A DNA stretch of 21,083 nucleotides from Veillonella sp. (GTDB lineage Bacteria; Bacillota; Negativicutes; Veillonellales; Veillonellaceae), in assembly GCF_015058545.1 (NCBI RefSeq), contig NZ_SVCB01000039.1, forward strand, positions 1 through 21,083, read 5' to 3'. Position 1 is the first letter of the stretch. Each line of letters opens with the position of its first letter. Below the pieces are notes generated by a model. The model was given only the letters and a program-made list of their open reading frames with translations. It ran no database searches and was not told the origin of the DNA. The position numbers were made by a program, and so were the translations under genes. Of the stretch, positions 1 to 8,589 are shown piece by piece.

Positions 1-112
1 TCCGAGCATTTTTCCTATATAATTAAGACTAGACATATTGAACAAACATCCTTTCGTTAATTGTTAGCACCTTTATTGTATCGGATTTTATTCAATATAT
101 TTTTTTTTGTGC

Positions 113-164
113 AAAAAAAAGTAGGCGCCAAGAGGACACGCAACTAGCGTTTCTCTTTAGCGCC
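113..164 (-). terminator. Possible minus-strand intrinsic terminator
   Basis: GGCGCCAAGAG (124-134) pairs with CTCTTTAGCGCC (153-164) with one bulge, and an inner ACGC/GCGT stem closes the loop. Read on the minus strand the stem is followed directly by eight T (120-113). No minus-strand gene is visible upstream to terminate, so it may close a small RNA or be a remnant. Only the structure is seen; the function is inferred. Confidence 0.4.
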
Positions 165-190
165 CCAAAATAAATTATAGAACCATTTAA

Positions 191-228
191 AACGTCTTAA
201 AGCCTAAAGTGGTTTTAAGGCGTTTTTT
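191..228 (+). terminator. Intrinsic terminator
   Basis: A 14-bp stem with G-T pairs (191-204 with 211-224) and a six-base loop runs into a T tract at 223-228. This is a well-formed rho-independent terminator on the plus strand. The transcript it ends would begin left of the stem, but no coding region lies there in the window, so it serves either an off-window gene or a short non-coding RNA. Confidence 0.65.
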
Positions 229-290
229 CGTTTAATTATTCGATTTAATTGAATCCGATAAATTCTCTCTCTTTGATTTTTTGTCAATGA

Positions 291-319
291 CTATGTCGTA
301 TTAATTAAAAACGACATAG
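291..319. repeat. 9-bp inverted repeat upstream of hsdM
   Basis: CTATGTCGT at 291-299 is repeated inverted as ACGACATAG at 311-319, separated by an 11-base A+T spacer. It lies about 40 bp upstream of the hsd -10 box, so it could be an operator. No controller-protein gene is visible. Equally it may be a chance dyad in A+T-rich DNA. Confidence 0.35.
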
Positions 320-358
320 ATTAAACTGTGAAGAGTCGGGAAAATGCTTGATTTTTTG

Positions 359-367
359 TGATATAAT
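359..367 (+). promoter_or_regulatory. Extended -10 promoter of the hsd operon
   Basis: The bases TGATATAAT match the extended -10 consensus TGnTATAAT exactly. No good -35 hexamer sits 16-18 bp upstream, which is usual for extended -10 promoters. Transcription would start near 374, giving a leader of about 90 bases before the preferred hsdM start at 465. Confidence 0.6.
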
Positions 368-464
368 TACAGTATATACATGAGGAAAATCAAGGAGTTT
401 TTATATAAAAATGTCGCAGTTAACAAAGCTAATACTGCGATTTTGTTGTAGCATGGAGGAAACA

Positions 465-2319
465 ATGATAAATATTCGTCAATTAGAGAGTGAATTATGG
501 GAGTCGGCAGACTTATTACGTGCCAGTTCTAAATTAACTTCCAACCAATACTGTATGCCGGTATTAGGGCTTATTTTTCTGCGTTATGCCTATAGCCGTT
601 TTAAGATGGTGGAAGCTGAAATCTTAAAAGAAAGACCTTCTCGTGGTGGTCGTATTTTACCTGTAGAAGCTCGTGATTTTACTGCGAAGAGTGCGCTTTA
701 TTTGCCTAAAGAAGCTCAATATGATTATTTGCTAAATTTACCGGAGAATATTTCAGAAGCTAATCTAAAAAACAAAGACGGCCATTCGATGACGAGTCTC
801 GGTGAAGCTGTTAATAATGCCATGAGTTTAATTGAAGACCAAAGCGGGCAGCTGGTGGGTGTACTTCCAAAGACATATACTGAATTTTCGGATGCTATAT
901 TATCTGAATTACTTCGTATCTTTAATAACTCAGCGCTCGATGATATTGATGGCGATATTATCGGGCGAATTTATGAGTATTTCTTAAATAAATTTGCGAA
1001 AAATATTGCATCCGATGATGGCGTGTTTTTTACACCAAAATCTCTAGTAAAAATGATTGTTAACGTTATTGAACCACAAAAAGGTATTCTTCTTGATCCT
1101 GCTTGTGGGTCCGGTGGCATGTTTATTCAATCCGGCGATTTTGTAAATGAAAAAGGCTATAATGCAAATCAAAGAATGACATTTTATGGGCAGGAAAAAG
1201 TAGAATACAATGCCAATTATGTTTAATGAATATGGCTGTACATGGACTTACCGGGTTAATAAAATCCGGTGATGAAGGTAACAGTTTTTATCATGATGCA
1301 CATAATCTTGATGGTAAATGTGATTATGTTATGGCCAATCCGCCATTTAACGTGGATAAAGTAAAAGCAGAATCCACTGAAAGTGCTAAACGTTTGCCAT
1401 TTGGTTTACCAAGCGTTAATCGGAGTAATGAGATTGGGAATGCTAATTATTTATGGATTTCATATTTTTACAGTTATTTGAATGACACAGGCCGTGCTGG
1501 ATTTGTTATGGCATCTTCTGCTACAGATAGCAGTCAGGGAAAAGATAAAAATATACGTGAAGCGTTGATAAAAGCGGTCATGTAGATGTCATGATTAGTG
1601 TGGGTAATAATTTCTTTTATACTAAATCATTGCCATGCTCACTTTGGTTTTTTGATAAAGATAAACAGGAAGCAATCCAAGACAAAGTACTCTTTGTAGA
1701 TGTAAGAAACTACTATACAGTGGTAGACCGCACACTTAATGAATGGTCCGAATGGCAACTTAAGAACTTAAATGCTATTGTTTGGTTATATCGTGGTGAA
1801 ATAGATAAATACAAATCTTTATTAGAAGAATACCGTACTGTACTTGGTAATGATAAATCATTTACAGATAATATTCACAAACTTTCTGAAAAAATTAAGG
1901 AAGTAAAGTTAGAGGCTAAAATAGCTGTTGAAAATGCAGCGCGTCGCGAAAAGCGAATAGTACAGGCTCAATATGACGAGAAAATTGAGCAACTTAATGA
2001 TATGCGTAGTATTGCTAAAGAAGCTAATTGGCTCTACGAAAAATTTGGTAATGGTGAATATAAGGATATCCTCGGTCTTTGTAAAGTTGCATATATAACC
2101 GATGAAGCCAAAGACAATGATAAAGACGGTGTTAGTATAGAGGAAAAAGGTTGGTCCCTCACTCCGGGAGCCTATGTTGGCGTAGCTCCGGTTGAAGATG
2201 ATGGAGTTGACTTTGAAGAGCGTATGTCGCAAATTCATCGAGAGCTTCTTTTTTTACAAGCTGAGTCTAATGATTTGATGGATACTATCTCGCAAAATAT
2301 GAAGGAGATGGGGCTATGA
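465..2319 (+). pseudogene. hsdM: Type I restriction-modification DNA methyltransferase subunit HsdM, two frameshifts
   Basis: HsdM is the N6-adenine methylase subunit of a type I restriction-modification enzyme; with HsdS it methylates the recognition site. The start at 465 is chosen because GGAGG lies 5 bases upstream and the protein then begins MINIRQLESELW, as in the family; an in-frame ATG at 411 would add 18 unlikely residues. The SAM-binding motif DPACGSGG begins at residue 211 and the catalytic NPPF at about residue 292 of the restored protein. The frame breaks twice: one T is missing near 1217-1218 (AATTATG for AATTTATG, restoring NANLCLMNMAVHGL) and one G near 1576-1577 (GCGGTC for GCGGGTC, restoring KAGHVDVMISVG). 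Restoring both gives exactly 618 codons plus stop. The last bases overlap the hsdS start. The breaks are either sequencing errors or real inactivation. Confidence 0.88.
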
Positions 2320-3503
2320 ATTTTAATACAGAAAAATTAAAAAATATAGCTATAATTCGGACAGGAAAGTTGGACTCTAATGCAGCTGTAGAAAATGGAG
2401 AATATCCTTTTTTTACTTGTGATCCTAAAACTTTATCTATAGATAAATGGGCATATGATACAGAAGCCGTTTTATTAGCTGGTAATAATGCTAGTGGAAA
2501 TTATACTGCCAAATACTTTCATGGAAGATTCAATGCATATCAGCGAACTTATATTATAGAATCTCAAGATGTAGAAAAACTAAACGTGCGATTTTTAGGT
2601 TATGCAATAAATCAGCAATTGAGGTTGCTTAAAACAATGTCTGCAGGAACCTCAACAAAGTTCTTGACCATTAAAATATTGCACGGATTAAATATTCCAT
2701 TTCCTAGCATTGAAGTCCAAAATAAAATTTCAGGAATTTTAGCGACTTATGATAATCTCATTGAAAACAATCAAAAACAAATTAAACTTCTAGAAGAAGC
2801 GGCACAACGATTATATAAAGAATGGTTTGTAAATTTACGATTTCCTGGATATGAAGATGTCAAGGTAATTGACGGTATACCTGAAGGTTGGAGTAAGAGT
2901 GTGATTCGAGATTGCCTTGAAAGATATATTGGCGGAGGATGGGGAAAAGAAGTAGAGCTAGGTAAAAATTATATCCCAGGAAAAGTTATAAGAGGTACAG
3001 ATATTAATGATATTAAGCAAGGGACTTTTGATGATTTACCTTTAAGATACTATACAGAAAATGATAAACAAAAAAGAGTGCTAAGGGCTTATGATATAGT
3101 ATTTGAAGTGTCAAATGGAAATATTAATAATATTGGAAGAAATTTATTGATTGATGAGTTTATTTTAAAACAATGTGGAAATAATACTATATGTGCGAGT
3201 TTTTGCAAACTATTAAGACCAAATGATCACTTGCATGCTATTTTGTTATTTTTAGAAATTCAGAGAATGCAAAAAGACGGTACAATGGCAAAATATAAGA
3301 AGCAAGGCTCAAATGGTATAAACAATTTTGCTTTTGAAAAATTTCTTGAGCATGAACTGCTTATTCCTGATAATCTTTCAAATTTATATCATTTAGATAA
3401 GGTTATTTCACAAATTGGTATTTTGCGAAGTCAAATAGGAATTTTAAAACAATCCCGTGATTGTTTACTACCTAAGCTCATGAGCGGGGAGATTGAAGTG
3501 TAA
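2316..3503 (+). CDS. hsdS: Type I restriction-modification specificity subunit HsdS
   Basis: HsdS provides DNA sequence recognition for the type I complex. The 395-residue protein has the usual two-repeat plan: a first target-recognition domain (about 1-130), a conserved helical spacer (about 131-175, containing LLEEAAQRLYKEWFVNLRFPG), a second recognition domain (about 190-350) and a C-terminal helix ending RDCLLPKLMSGEIEV. The C-terminal helix carries a doubled heptad, SQIGILR then SQIGILK. The ATG overlaps the hsdM stop (ATGA, 2316-2319), so translation is probably coupled. The gene is intact, unlike both neighbours, and is the most A+T-rich part of the locus (for example only 11 G or C in 3121-3180), consistent with horizontal exchange of recognition domains. 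The target sequence cannot be read from the protein. Confidence 0.93.
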   Translation: MNFNTEKLKNIAIIRTGKLDSNAAVENGEYPFFTCDPKTLSIDKWAYDTEAVLLAGNNASGNYTAKYFHGRFNAYQRTYIIESQDVEKLNVRFLGYAINQQLRLLKTMSAGTSTKFLTIKILHGLNIPFPSIEVQNKISGILATYDNLIENNQKQIKLLEEAAQRLYKEWFVNLRFPGYEDVKVIDGIPEGWSKSVIRDCLERYIGGGWGKEVELGKNYIPGKVIRGTDINDIKQGTFDDLPLRYYTENDKQKRVLRAYDIVFEVSNGNINNIGRNLLIDEFILKQCGNNTICASFCKLLRPNDHLHAILLFLEIQRMQKDGTMAKYKKQGSNGINNFAFEKFLEHELLIPDNLSNLYHLDKVISQIGILRSQIGILKQSRDCLLPKLMSGEIEV

Positions 3504-3517
3504 AGGGGGACCTTTAT

Positions 3518-6500
3518 ATGAGTTATGAGTATACTGAAAATAAAATTGTTCAGGAAAGTTCAGGTAAGCTACTTAGAGATGAATTAGGTTGGGAAGTCCA
3601 TTTTGCCTATAACAGGGAACGACTTGGCATTAATGGTTCTTTTGGTAGAAAGAGTTATAAGGAAATTCTTTTATTTCGCTATTTTGAAGAAGCTCTTTAT
3701 AAGTTCAATCCATGGATTAATAAAAGTCAAGTGAGTGAAGCTAAGGAAGCATTGGAGTATAGATTATCATCATCGTCGCCATTGCAGATAAATGAAGAGA
3801 AGTATTTTCTTATTCGTGATGGCATTCCTGTTACGGAGAAGAAACCTAATGGTGAGATTCAGACTAAAAAGGCAATGGTTATAGATTTCAAGAATCCGGA
3901 AAATAATCATTTCCTTGCGCTTAAAGAATTAAAGATTCATGGCGATATATATCACCGAAGAACAGATATCGTAGGATTCGTGAATGGGATTCCTTTGCTT
4001 TTTGTAGAGTTGAAATCTCCTTCTGTAGATGTGGAGAATGCCTATACGGAGAACTATACGGATTATCAGGCTACAATCCCTCATTTGTTTTATTATAATG
4101 CGTTTCTTATACTCTCTAATGGTGCCGAGGCAAAAGTAGGAACACTTGGCAGTAATTATGAATTTTTTCACGAATGGAAACGTTTAGCTGAAGATGAAAA
4201 AGGGAGCGTTGCGTTAGAAACTTTATTACGTGGTATTTGTAAGAAAGAGAATCTCTTAGATTTATTTGAAAACTTTATTCTCTATGACCATTCTGGTGGT
4301 CATACGGCTAAAATTTTGGCGCGTAATCATCAATATCTAGGTGTTAATGAAGCTATAAAAGCCTATAAAAATAGAGCCTTTAACGATGGGAAATTAGGTG
4401 TGTTTTGGCATACCCAAGGTTCTGGGAAAAGTTACTCTATGCTGTTTTTAGCTAAAAAAATACGCAGAAAGATGGCCGGTACACCGACGTTTATCATTCT
4501 TACGGACCGCGACGAGTTGAATACGCAAATTAGTAGTACTTTTGAAAACTGTGGTCTTTTAGGCAAGAGTGGTTGTGCTACTGAATTTATTGCCAACAGT
4601 AGTGATGATCTTATCCAAAAATTACAAGGTAATCCAAGTTTTATATTTACATTGATTCAGAAGTTTAATAAACCTGATGCGACTCCTATTTATCCGAGTC
4701 ATGATGTAATTATTATGTCTGATGAGGCTCACCGAAGCCAGTATGGGATTTTTGCAGATAACATGATGAGATTACTCCCAACGGCTGCACGTATTGGGTT
4801 TACCGGAACGCCGCTATTGTCCAGTGATAATATTACAGCGCGTACTTTTGGTGGCTATGTTTCTGTATATGATTTCAAACGAGCCGTAGAGGATGGGGCA
4901 ACAGTCCCTTTATATTACGAAAATCGTGGGGAAAAGATTGTGGATCTTCACAATCCGAAGATTACTAATCAAATACTTGACGCTATAGAGGCTGCCGATC
5001 TTGATGTAGATCAACAGGAAAAATTAGAAGCGGAATTTGCCAAAGAGATTCATTTACTAACAGCTGAGCCAAGACTGCGCGCCATTGCTCGGGATTTTGT
5101 AAAGCACTATTCTGATTTATGGACAAGTGGCAAGGCAATGTTCGTGTGCCTTAACAAGGTGACATGTGTGCGCATGTATAATTATGTGCAGGAGTATTGG
5201 CAGGATGAAATAAAGCGACTCGAAGCGTTGATTAAAACGGCTACTCAGCAAGAAACACAGGAACTTAATCGTAAGTTACAGTGGATGCAAGAAACTGAAA
5301 TGGCGGTCGTTATCAGCCAAGAACAAAACGAAATTCAAACGTTTAATACTTGGGGGCTGGATATACGTTATCATCGTGAAAAGATGGTTAGACGAGAGCT
5401 GGACAAAGAATTTAAAGATTCTAAAAATCCATTGCGTGTTGTTTTTGTTTGTGCCATGTGGCTCACTGGTTTTGATGTAAAATGTTTATCCTGTTTATAT
5501 CTGGATAAACCGTTAAAAGCACATACTTTGATGCAAACGATTGCCCGAGCCAATCGTGTCAGTGAAGGAAAGAGCAATGGCTTAATTATCGATTATATCG
5601 GTATTGTTAAGGAACTGCGTAAAGCGTTGGCAGAATATACAGCCTAATGTAGGTGGTGATGACGGAGCCGACCCGACAATTGATAAGGATGAACTGATAC
5701 AGCGAATTTTAGAAACAATTGATAAAACGGAAGAGTTTTTAACAGAAAAAGGAAAAGTTTTACAAGAGCTTATATTTGCTGCAGATTTTATTAAATTGCA
5801 AGTCCTACTGGAAATGGCGGATGCGGTAAGCGGCAGTATGGCAGATAAAAAAAGATTTACGACCTATGCTTCTGAGCTTATTCGGCTTATGAAGTATATT
5901 GACCGCGATGATATTACCGATGCGACGCGAAAGCAGTATGAGGCAATTCGAGCCATTTATGGACAACTCCAAAAAAAGCGCAAACATACGCATACTACAG
6001 GTTTGATGAAACAAATTAACGATATAATCAGTGAACATGTAGAAATTGAAAATACGCCAAATCAAGTTAGTGAATCGGGGGAAAGTACCAGTGTAGGCAC
6101 ACGTCGATTTGATATAAGTGCCATTAACTTTACAGTGTTGAGTACCGAATTTGCAAAACTTAATAACAAGAATCTTATGATGAAAGATTTGGAAGATGTG
6201 ATTCAGAAAAAACTCGCTAGATTGTTGATTTCAAATCCTAATCGAATTGATTATTATGAACGTTACCAGGCAATTATTGAAGCTTATAATGCTGAGCAGG
6301 ATAGAGCCACCATTGAAAAAACTTTTATGGAATTAATGAAGCTTGCACAGGAACTGGATCAGGAAGAACAGCGTTATATTCGTGAAGGCTTTACCAGTGA
6401 TGAAGAATTGTCTTTGTATGATATGTTGCTCCGTGAGAACTTGAGCAAAGCGGAAATCAAGAAAATTAAAGAGGTTGCAATTGATTTGTATAATAAAATA

Positions 6501-6671
6501 CAGGTTAAAATCGCAGAACTAGATCACTGGAAAGACAAAGAGGATACAAGGGCTGAAGTAGATGTTATTATTCGTAATACATTATGGAAAGATCTCCCTG
6601 AATCTTATGATGACAATAGTTTGGGATTATATCGACAACAGATTTATGAGTATGTATATACAAGATTCTAA
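3518..6671 (+). pseudogene. hsdR: Type I restriction endonuclease subunit HsdR, one frameshift
   Basis: HsdR is the ATP-dependent translocase and nuclease subunit. The first 709 codons carry the PD-(D/E)xK nuclease core (D150, E164-L-K166), Walker A TQGSGKS (299-305), the DEAH box (402-405) and GFTGTP (427-432), followed by the second helicase domain with the ...QTIARANRVSEG motif. The frame stops at TAA 5645-5647, but the family C-terminal region continues at once in the +1 frame (NVGGDDGADPTIDKDELIQ...) to 6671. Removing one base near 5645 gives a continuous 1050-residue protein, a normal HsdR length. AAGGGGG (3503-3509) provides the ribosome binding site 8 bases before ATG, and the gene begins 14 bp after hsdS. 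If the break is real, the product keeps its nuclease and motor domains but loses the C-terminal HsdM/HsdS-binding part. Confidence 0.88.
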
Positions 6672-6726
6672 AGAAATAGCTATTATATTAACTCACCGGT
6701 CGTTATTTATATAAGGGGCGATATAC

Positions 6727-7344
6727 ATGAACGACAAATGGCTTGATTTTGCAATTCGAATCCAAAGCATAGCGCAGGCAGGGCTGGAATACGGCAAGGA
6801 CAAATACGATTTAGAACGCTACCAAGAACTTCGTCAAATTGCGGCTGAAATGGTGGCAGTCAAAACGGATATTCCTGTAGGCAAGGTGTATGATATCTTT
6901 TGTAATGAAGATGGGTACCAGACGCCGAAGATTGACACCAGAGCTGCTGTGTTTGTTGATGGCAAGATTCTCCTCGTTCGAGAAAATACCGGTAAGTGGT
7001 CACTTCCCGGCGGTTGGTGTGATGTAGATCAAACGATTGCCTCCAATACGGAAAAAGAAGTGAAAGAAGAGTCCGGCTATGATGTCAAGGCTAAACGACT
7101 CATTGCGATTCAAGATTGGCGCAAGCATAATGTAACTAATTTAGTCTACGGTGTTTTCAAAGTGTTCGTTATGTGTGAATTCCAAGGCGGCCATTTCGAA
7201 GAAAATATTGAGACTACGGCGACGGGCTTTTTCGGTAAAGACGAAATACCGGATAATATGGCCGTTGAAAAGTGCTCTAAGGAGCAGGTTTTGATGTGCT
7301 TTGAAGCCTATGAAAATCCTAATTTGCCGGCTATGTTTGAGTAA
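6727..7344 (+). CDS. Nudix hydrolase with N-terminal Nudix_N_2-type domain
   Basis: Nudix enzymes hydrolyse nucleoside diphosphates linked to another moiety. This 205-residue protein has the two-part plan of the Bacillus YjhB-like group: an N-terminal helical region (about 1-65, WLDFAIRIQSIAQAGLEYGKD...) and a Nudix fold from about residue 75. The Nudix box is readable as G-x5-Q-x7-KEVKEESGY; compared with G-x5-E-x7-REUxEExGU, the first E is Q and the R is K, while the metal-binding E...EE core is kept. ADP-ribose or CDP-alcohol substrates are known for relatives; the substrate here is not determined. AAGGGG lies 8-9 bases before the ATG. It sits 55 bp after hsdR and ends at a terminator shared with the convergent flavodoxin gene. 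Confidence 0.9.
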   Translation: MNDKWLDFAIRIQSIAQAGLEYGKDKYDLERYQELRQIAAEMVAVKTDIPVGKVYDIFCNEDGYQTPKIDTRAAVFVDGKILLVRENTGKWSLPGGWCDVDQTIASNTEKEVKEESGYDVKAKRLIAIQDWRKHNVTNLVYGVFKVFVMCEFQGGHFEENIETTATGFFGKDEIPDNMAVEKCSKEQVLMCFEAYENPNLPAMFE

Positions 7345-7381
7345 TTGCGAGTGTTTGTAATAAAATATATTAGTGAATAAT

Positions 7382-7423
7382 AAAACCTCTACATGAACGG
7401 TGATTACCGCGCGTAGAGGTTTT
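7382..7423. terminator. Bidirectional terminator between Nudix and flavodoxin genes
   Basis: AAAACCTCTAC (7382-7392) pairs perfectly with GTAGAGGTTTT (7413-7423), and an inner ACGGT/ACCG stem extends the hairpin. The flanking A and T runs allow it to end both the plus-strand Nudix transcript and the minus-strand flavodoxin transcript. Confidence 0.8.
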
Positions 7424-7428
7424 GTACA

Positions 7429-7902
7429 TTATTTTATGTTTTCAATCCACTTTTGAATCTCTTTCATTGAAGTTCGTAAAGTTGATTCATCAAAACGAAT
7501 ATTTAAGCTCGATTTAACATCAGCACCTTGGCAGCTATCTTTTATATCTTCAAAAGTATGGCCAAGCCAGCCGCCATTGGTGGCAAACGGATAAATAGTT
7601 TTGCCCGTAAAGTTGTGATTTTTCAAAAACGTATGCATGGCCGGAGCGAAGGTGTACCACCATACGGGTGTGCCCAAAATAATAGTGTCATATTGACCCA
7701 GGTCAACAGTAATCGGTTTGAGTTCCGGACAATAGCCGGCTTTTACTTCGTCATTGCCTTGAGCTACCACTTGGTTATAGCTTCCTGTATACGGTGTAAC
7801 TGTATCAATGCGTAAAGTATCAATACCGGTTTCTTTAGAAATAATATCAGCAATATGTTTTGTATTGCCACGATAGGAATAGTAAATTATTAATGCTTTC
7901 AT
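7429..7902 (-). CDS. Flavodoxin-family electron carrier or flavin reductase
   Basis: A 157-residue cytoplasmic flavodoxin-fold protein. It begins MKALIIYYSYRGNTKHIADII, where SYRGNT is the FMN phosphate-binding loop (residues 9-14); the second flavin loop is GTPVWWYTFAPA, and a third stretch is ATNGGW. The WW-containing loop is typical of the stand-alone Flavodoxin_4 group found next to stress or redox genes. The start at 7902 is preferred because the protein then begins at the first beta strand and GAGG lies upstream; a longer frame to 8028 has no family resemblance and would run through the promoter. The gene has its own MerR-type promoter at 7949-7980 and faces away from the NfeD/FloA operon. 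The redox partner is unknown. Confidence 0.88.
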   Translation of the reverse strand: MKALIIYYSYRGNTKHIADIISKETGIDTLRIDTVTPYTGSYNQVVAQGNDEVKAGYCPELKPITVDLGQYDTIILGTPVWWYTFAPAMHTFLKNHNFTGKTIYPFATNGGWLGHTFEDIKDSCQGADVKSSLNIRFDESTLRTSMKEIQKWIENIK

Positions 7903-7948
7903 TATATTCGCCTCTAATCTTTTTAATACTAGCTTTAAGTTCAAAAAA

Positions 7949-7980
7949 AGTATAATCCTTGAAGTCGACTCTAAGTCAAG
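7949..7980 (-). promoter_or_regulatory. MerR-family-type promoter and operator for the flavodoxin gene
   Basis: On the minus strand a TTGACT -35 (7979-7974) and a TATACT -10 (7954-7949) are separated by exactly 19 bp. This over-long spacer is the hallmark of promoters activated by MerR-family regulators. A 23-bp dyad (7958-7980) with outer half-sites CTTGA/TCAAG and inner GA/TC pairs fills the spacer, as expected for the operator. The start point would be near 7942, leaving a leader of about 40 bases. No MerR gene is in the window, so the regulator must be encoded elsewhere. Confidence 0.7.
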
Positions 7981-8077
7981 TGTAAGAAGGAATTTACATT
8001 TTGAAAAAGAGGAATTATCATCTCGCATATTGAATATTATTAGATAAGAGACTATTTTGGAAGAAAGGAGGAGGCTG

Positions 8078-8554
8078 ATGATAACCTATTTAGTAATCGG
8101 TGGTATTGTGCTTCTGGGGATTGAAGCAGTAGTTCCGGGGACCTGTGTATTCGGTGTAGCCGGTATGATTGCCTTATTGGCGGCACTTTATTTATTTTTA
8201 GGGGCCGGTGCCATGGCATCGATAGTAGTGGCCTTTGTAGCCGTAATTTCGCTGATTATAGGCATTGTACTGATTAGAGAAGTGCCGAATAGCTGGATAG
8301 GTAGACGCTTGACCTTATCGCTGGAGTCCACGAAGGATCGCGGTTACAGCGGTAATGATGAACGAGTAGATTTATTAGGTCAAGAAGGTGTAACACAGTC
8401 AGTATTACGACCGGCTGGACGGGCTCTTTTCGGTGAAAACATTATTGATGTAATTACGGACGGTGAGTTTTACGAACCGGGTACCAAAGTCGTGGTAGTC
8501 GCTGTTACCGGTGGCCGTGTAGTAGTTCGCAAAGTTGAGTCTGAAGTTAAATAA
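8078..8554 (+). CDS. Short NfeD-family membrane protein
   Basis: NfeD proteins partner with flotillin/stomatin-type SPFH proteins. This 158-residue form lacks the N-terminal ClpP-like protease domain of long NfeD. It has hydrophobic segments over about residues 3-70 (MITYLVIGGIVLLGIEAV; GVAGMIALLAALYLFLGAG; ASIVVAFVAVISLIIGIVL) and a C-terminal OB-fold-like domain from about 90 (LLGQEGVTQSVLRPAGRALFG ... GGRVVVRKVE). The start at 8078 is chosen because AAAGGAGG ends 6 bases upstream; a TTG at 8057 in the same frame would place the binding site inside the gene. It precedes floA by 35 bp, matching the common nfeD-floA pairing. Confidence 0.9.
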   Translation: MITYLVIGGIVLLGIEAVVPGTCVFGVAGMIALLAALYLFLGAGAMASIVVAFVAVISLIIGIVLIREVPNSWIGRRLTLSLESTKDRGYSGNDERVDLLGQEGVTQSVLRPAGRALFGENIIDVITDGEFYEPGTKVVVVAVTGGRVVVRKVESEVK

Positions 8555-8589
8555 TCTTGAATTTTTATATAAATAAATGAGGAGGCCCT

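Larger units (their letters stand above)
1..464. other. Gene-free left edge upstream of the hsd locus
   Basis: No convincing protein gene is visible in this stretch. It holds a hairpin at 124-164 followed on the minus strand by eight T, a plus-strand terminator at 191-228, a 9-bp inverted repeat (CTATGTCGT at 291-299, ACGACATAG at 311-319) and the hsd promoter at 359-367. A minus-strand ATG at 9-7 with a weak GGA upstream could be the start of a neighbouring gene, but only three codons are in the window. A TTGACA box on the minus strand (287-282) lacks a good -10 partner. The stretch is A+T-rich. Confidence 0.6.

Noticed and set aside
411..464. Earlier ATG at 411 as the start of hsdM
   Set aside because: Its ribosome binding site is 13 bases away and the extra 18 residues do not look like an HsdM N-terminus, while ATG 465 has GGAGG at good spacing and begins with the family sequence.
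2316..3503. Phase-variable hsdS locus with inverted recombination repeats
   Set aside because: There is only one hsdS, no recombinase gene and no silent recognition-domain cassette in the window.
7903..8028. Longer flavodoxin reading frame up to 8028
   Set aside because: The extra residues have no family match and the stretch contains the MerR-type promoter.
8057..8077. TTG start at 8057 for the NfeD gene
   Set aside because: It would put the strong AAAGGAGG site inside the coding region; ATG 8078 is correctly spaced from it.
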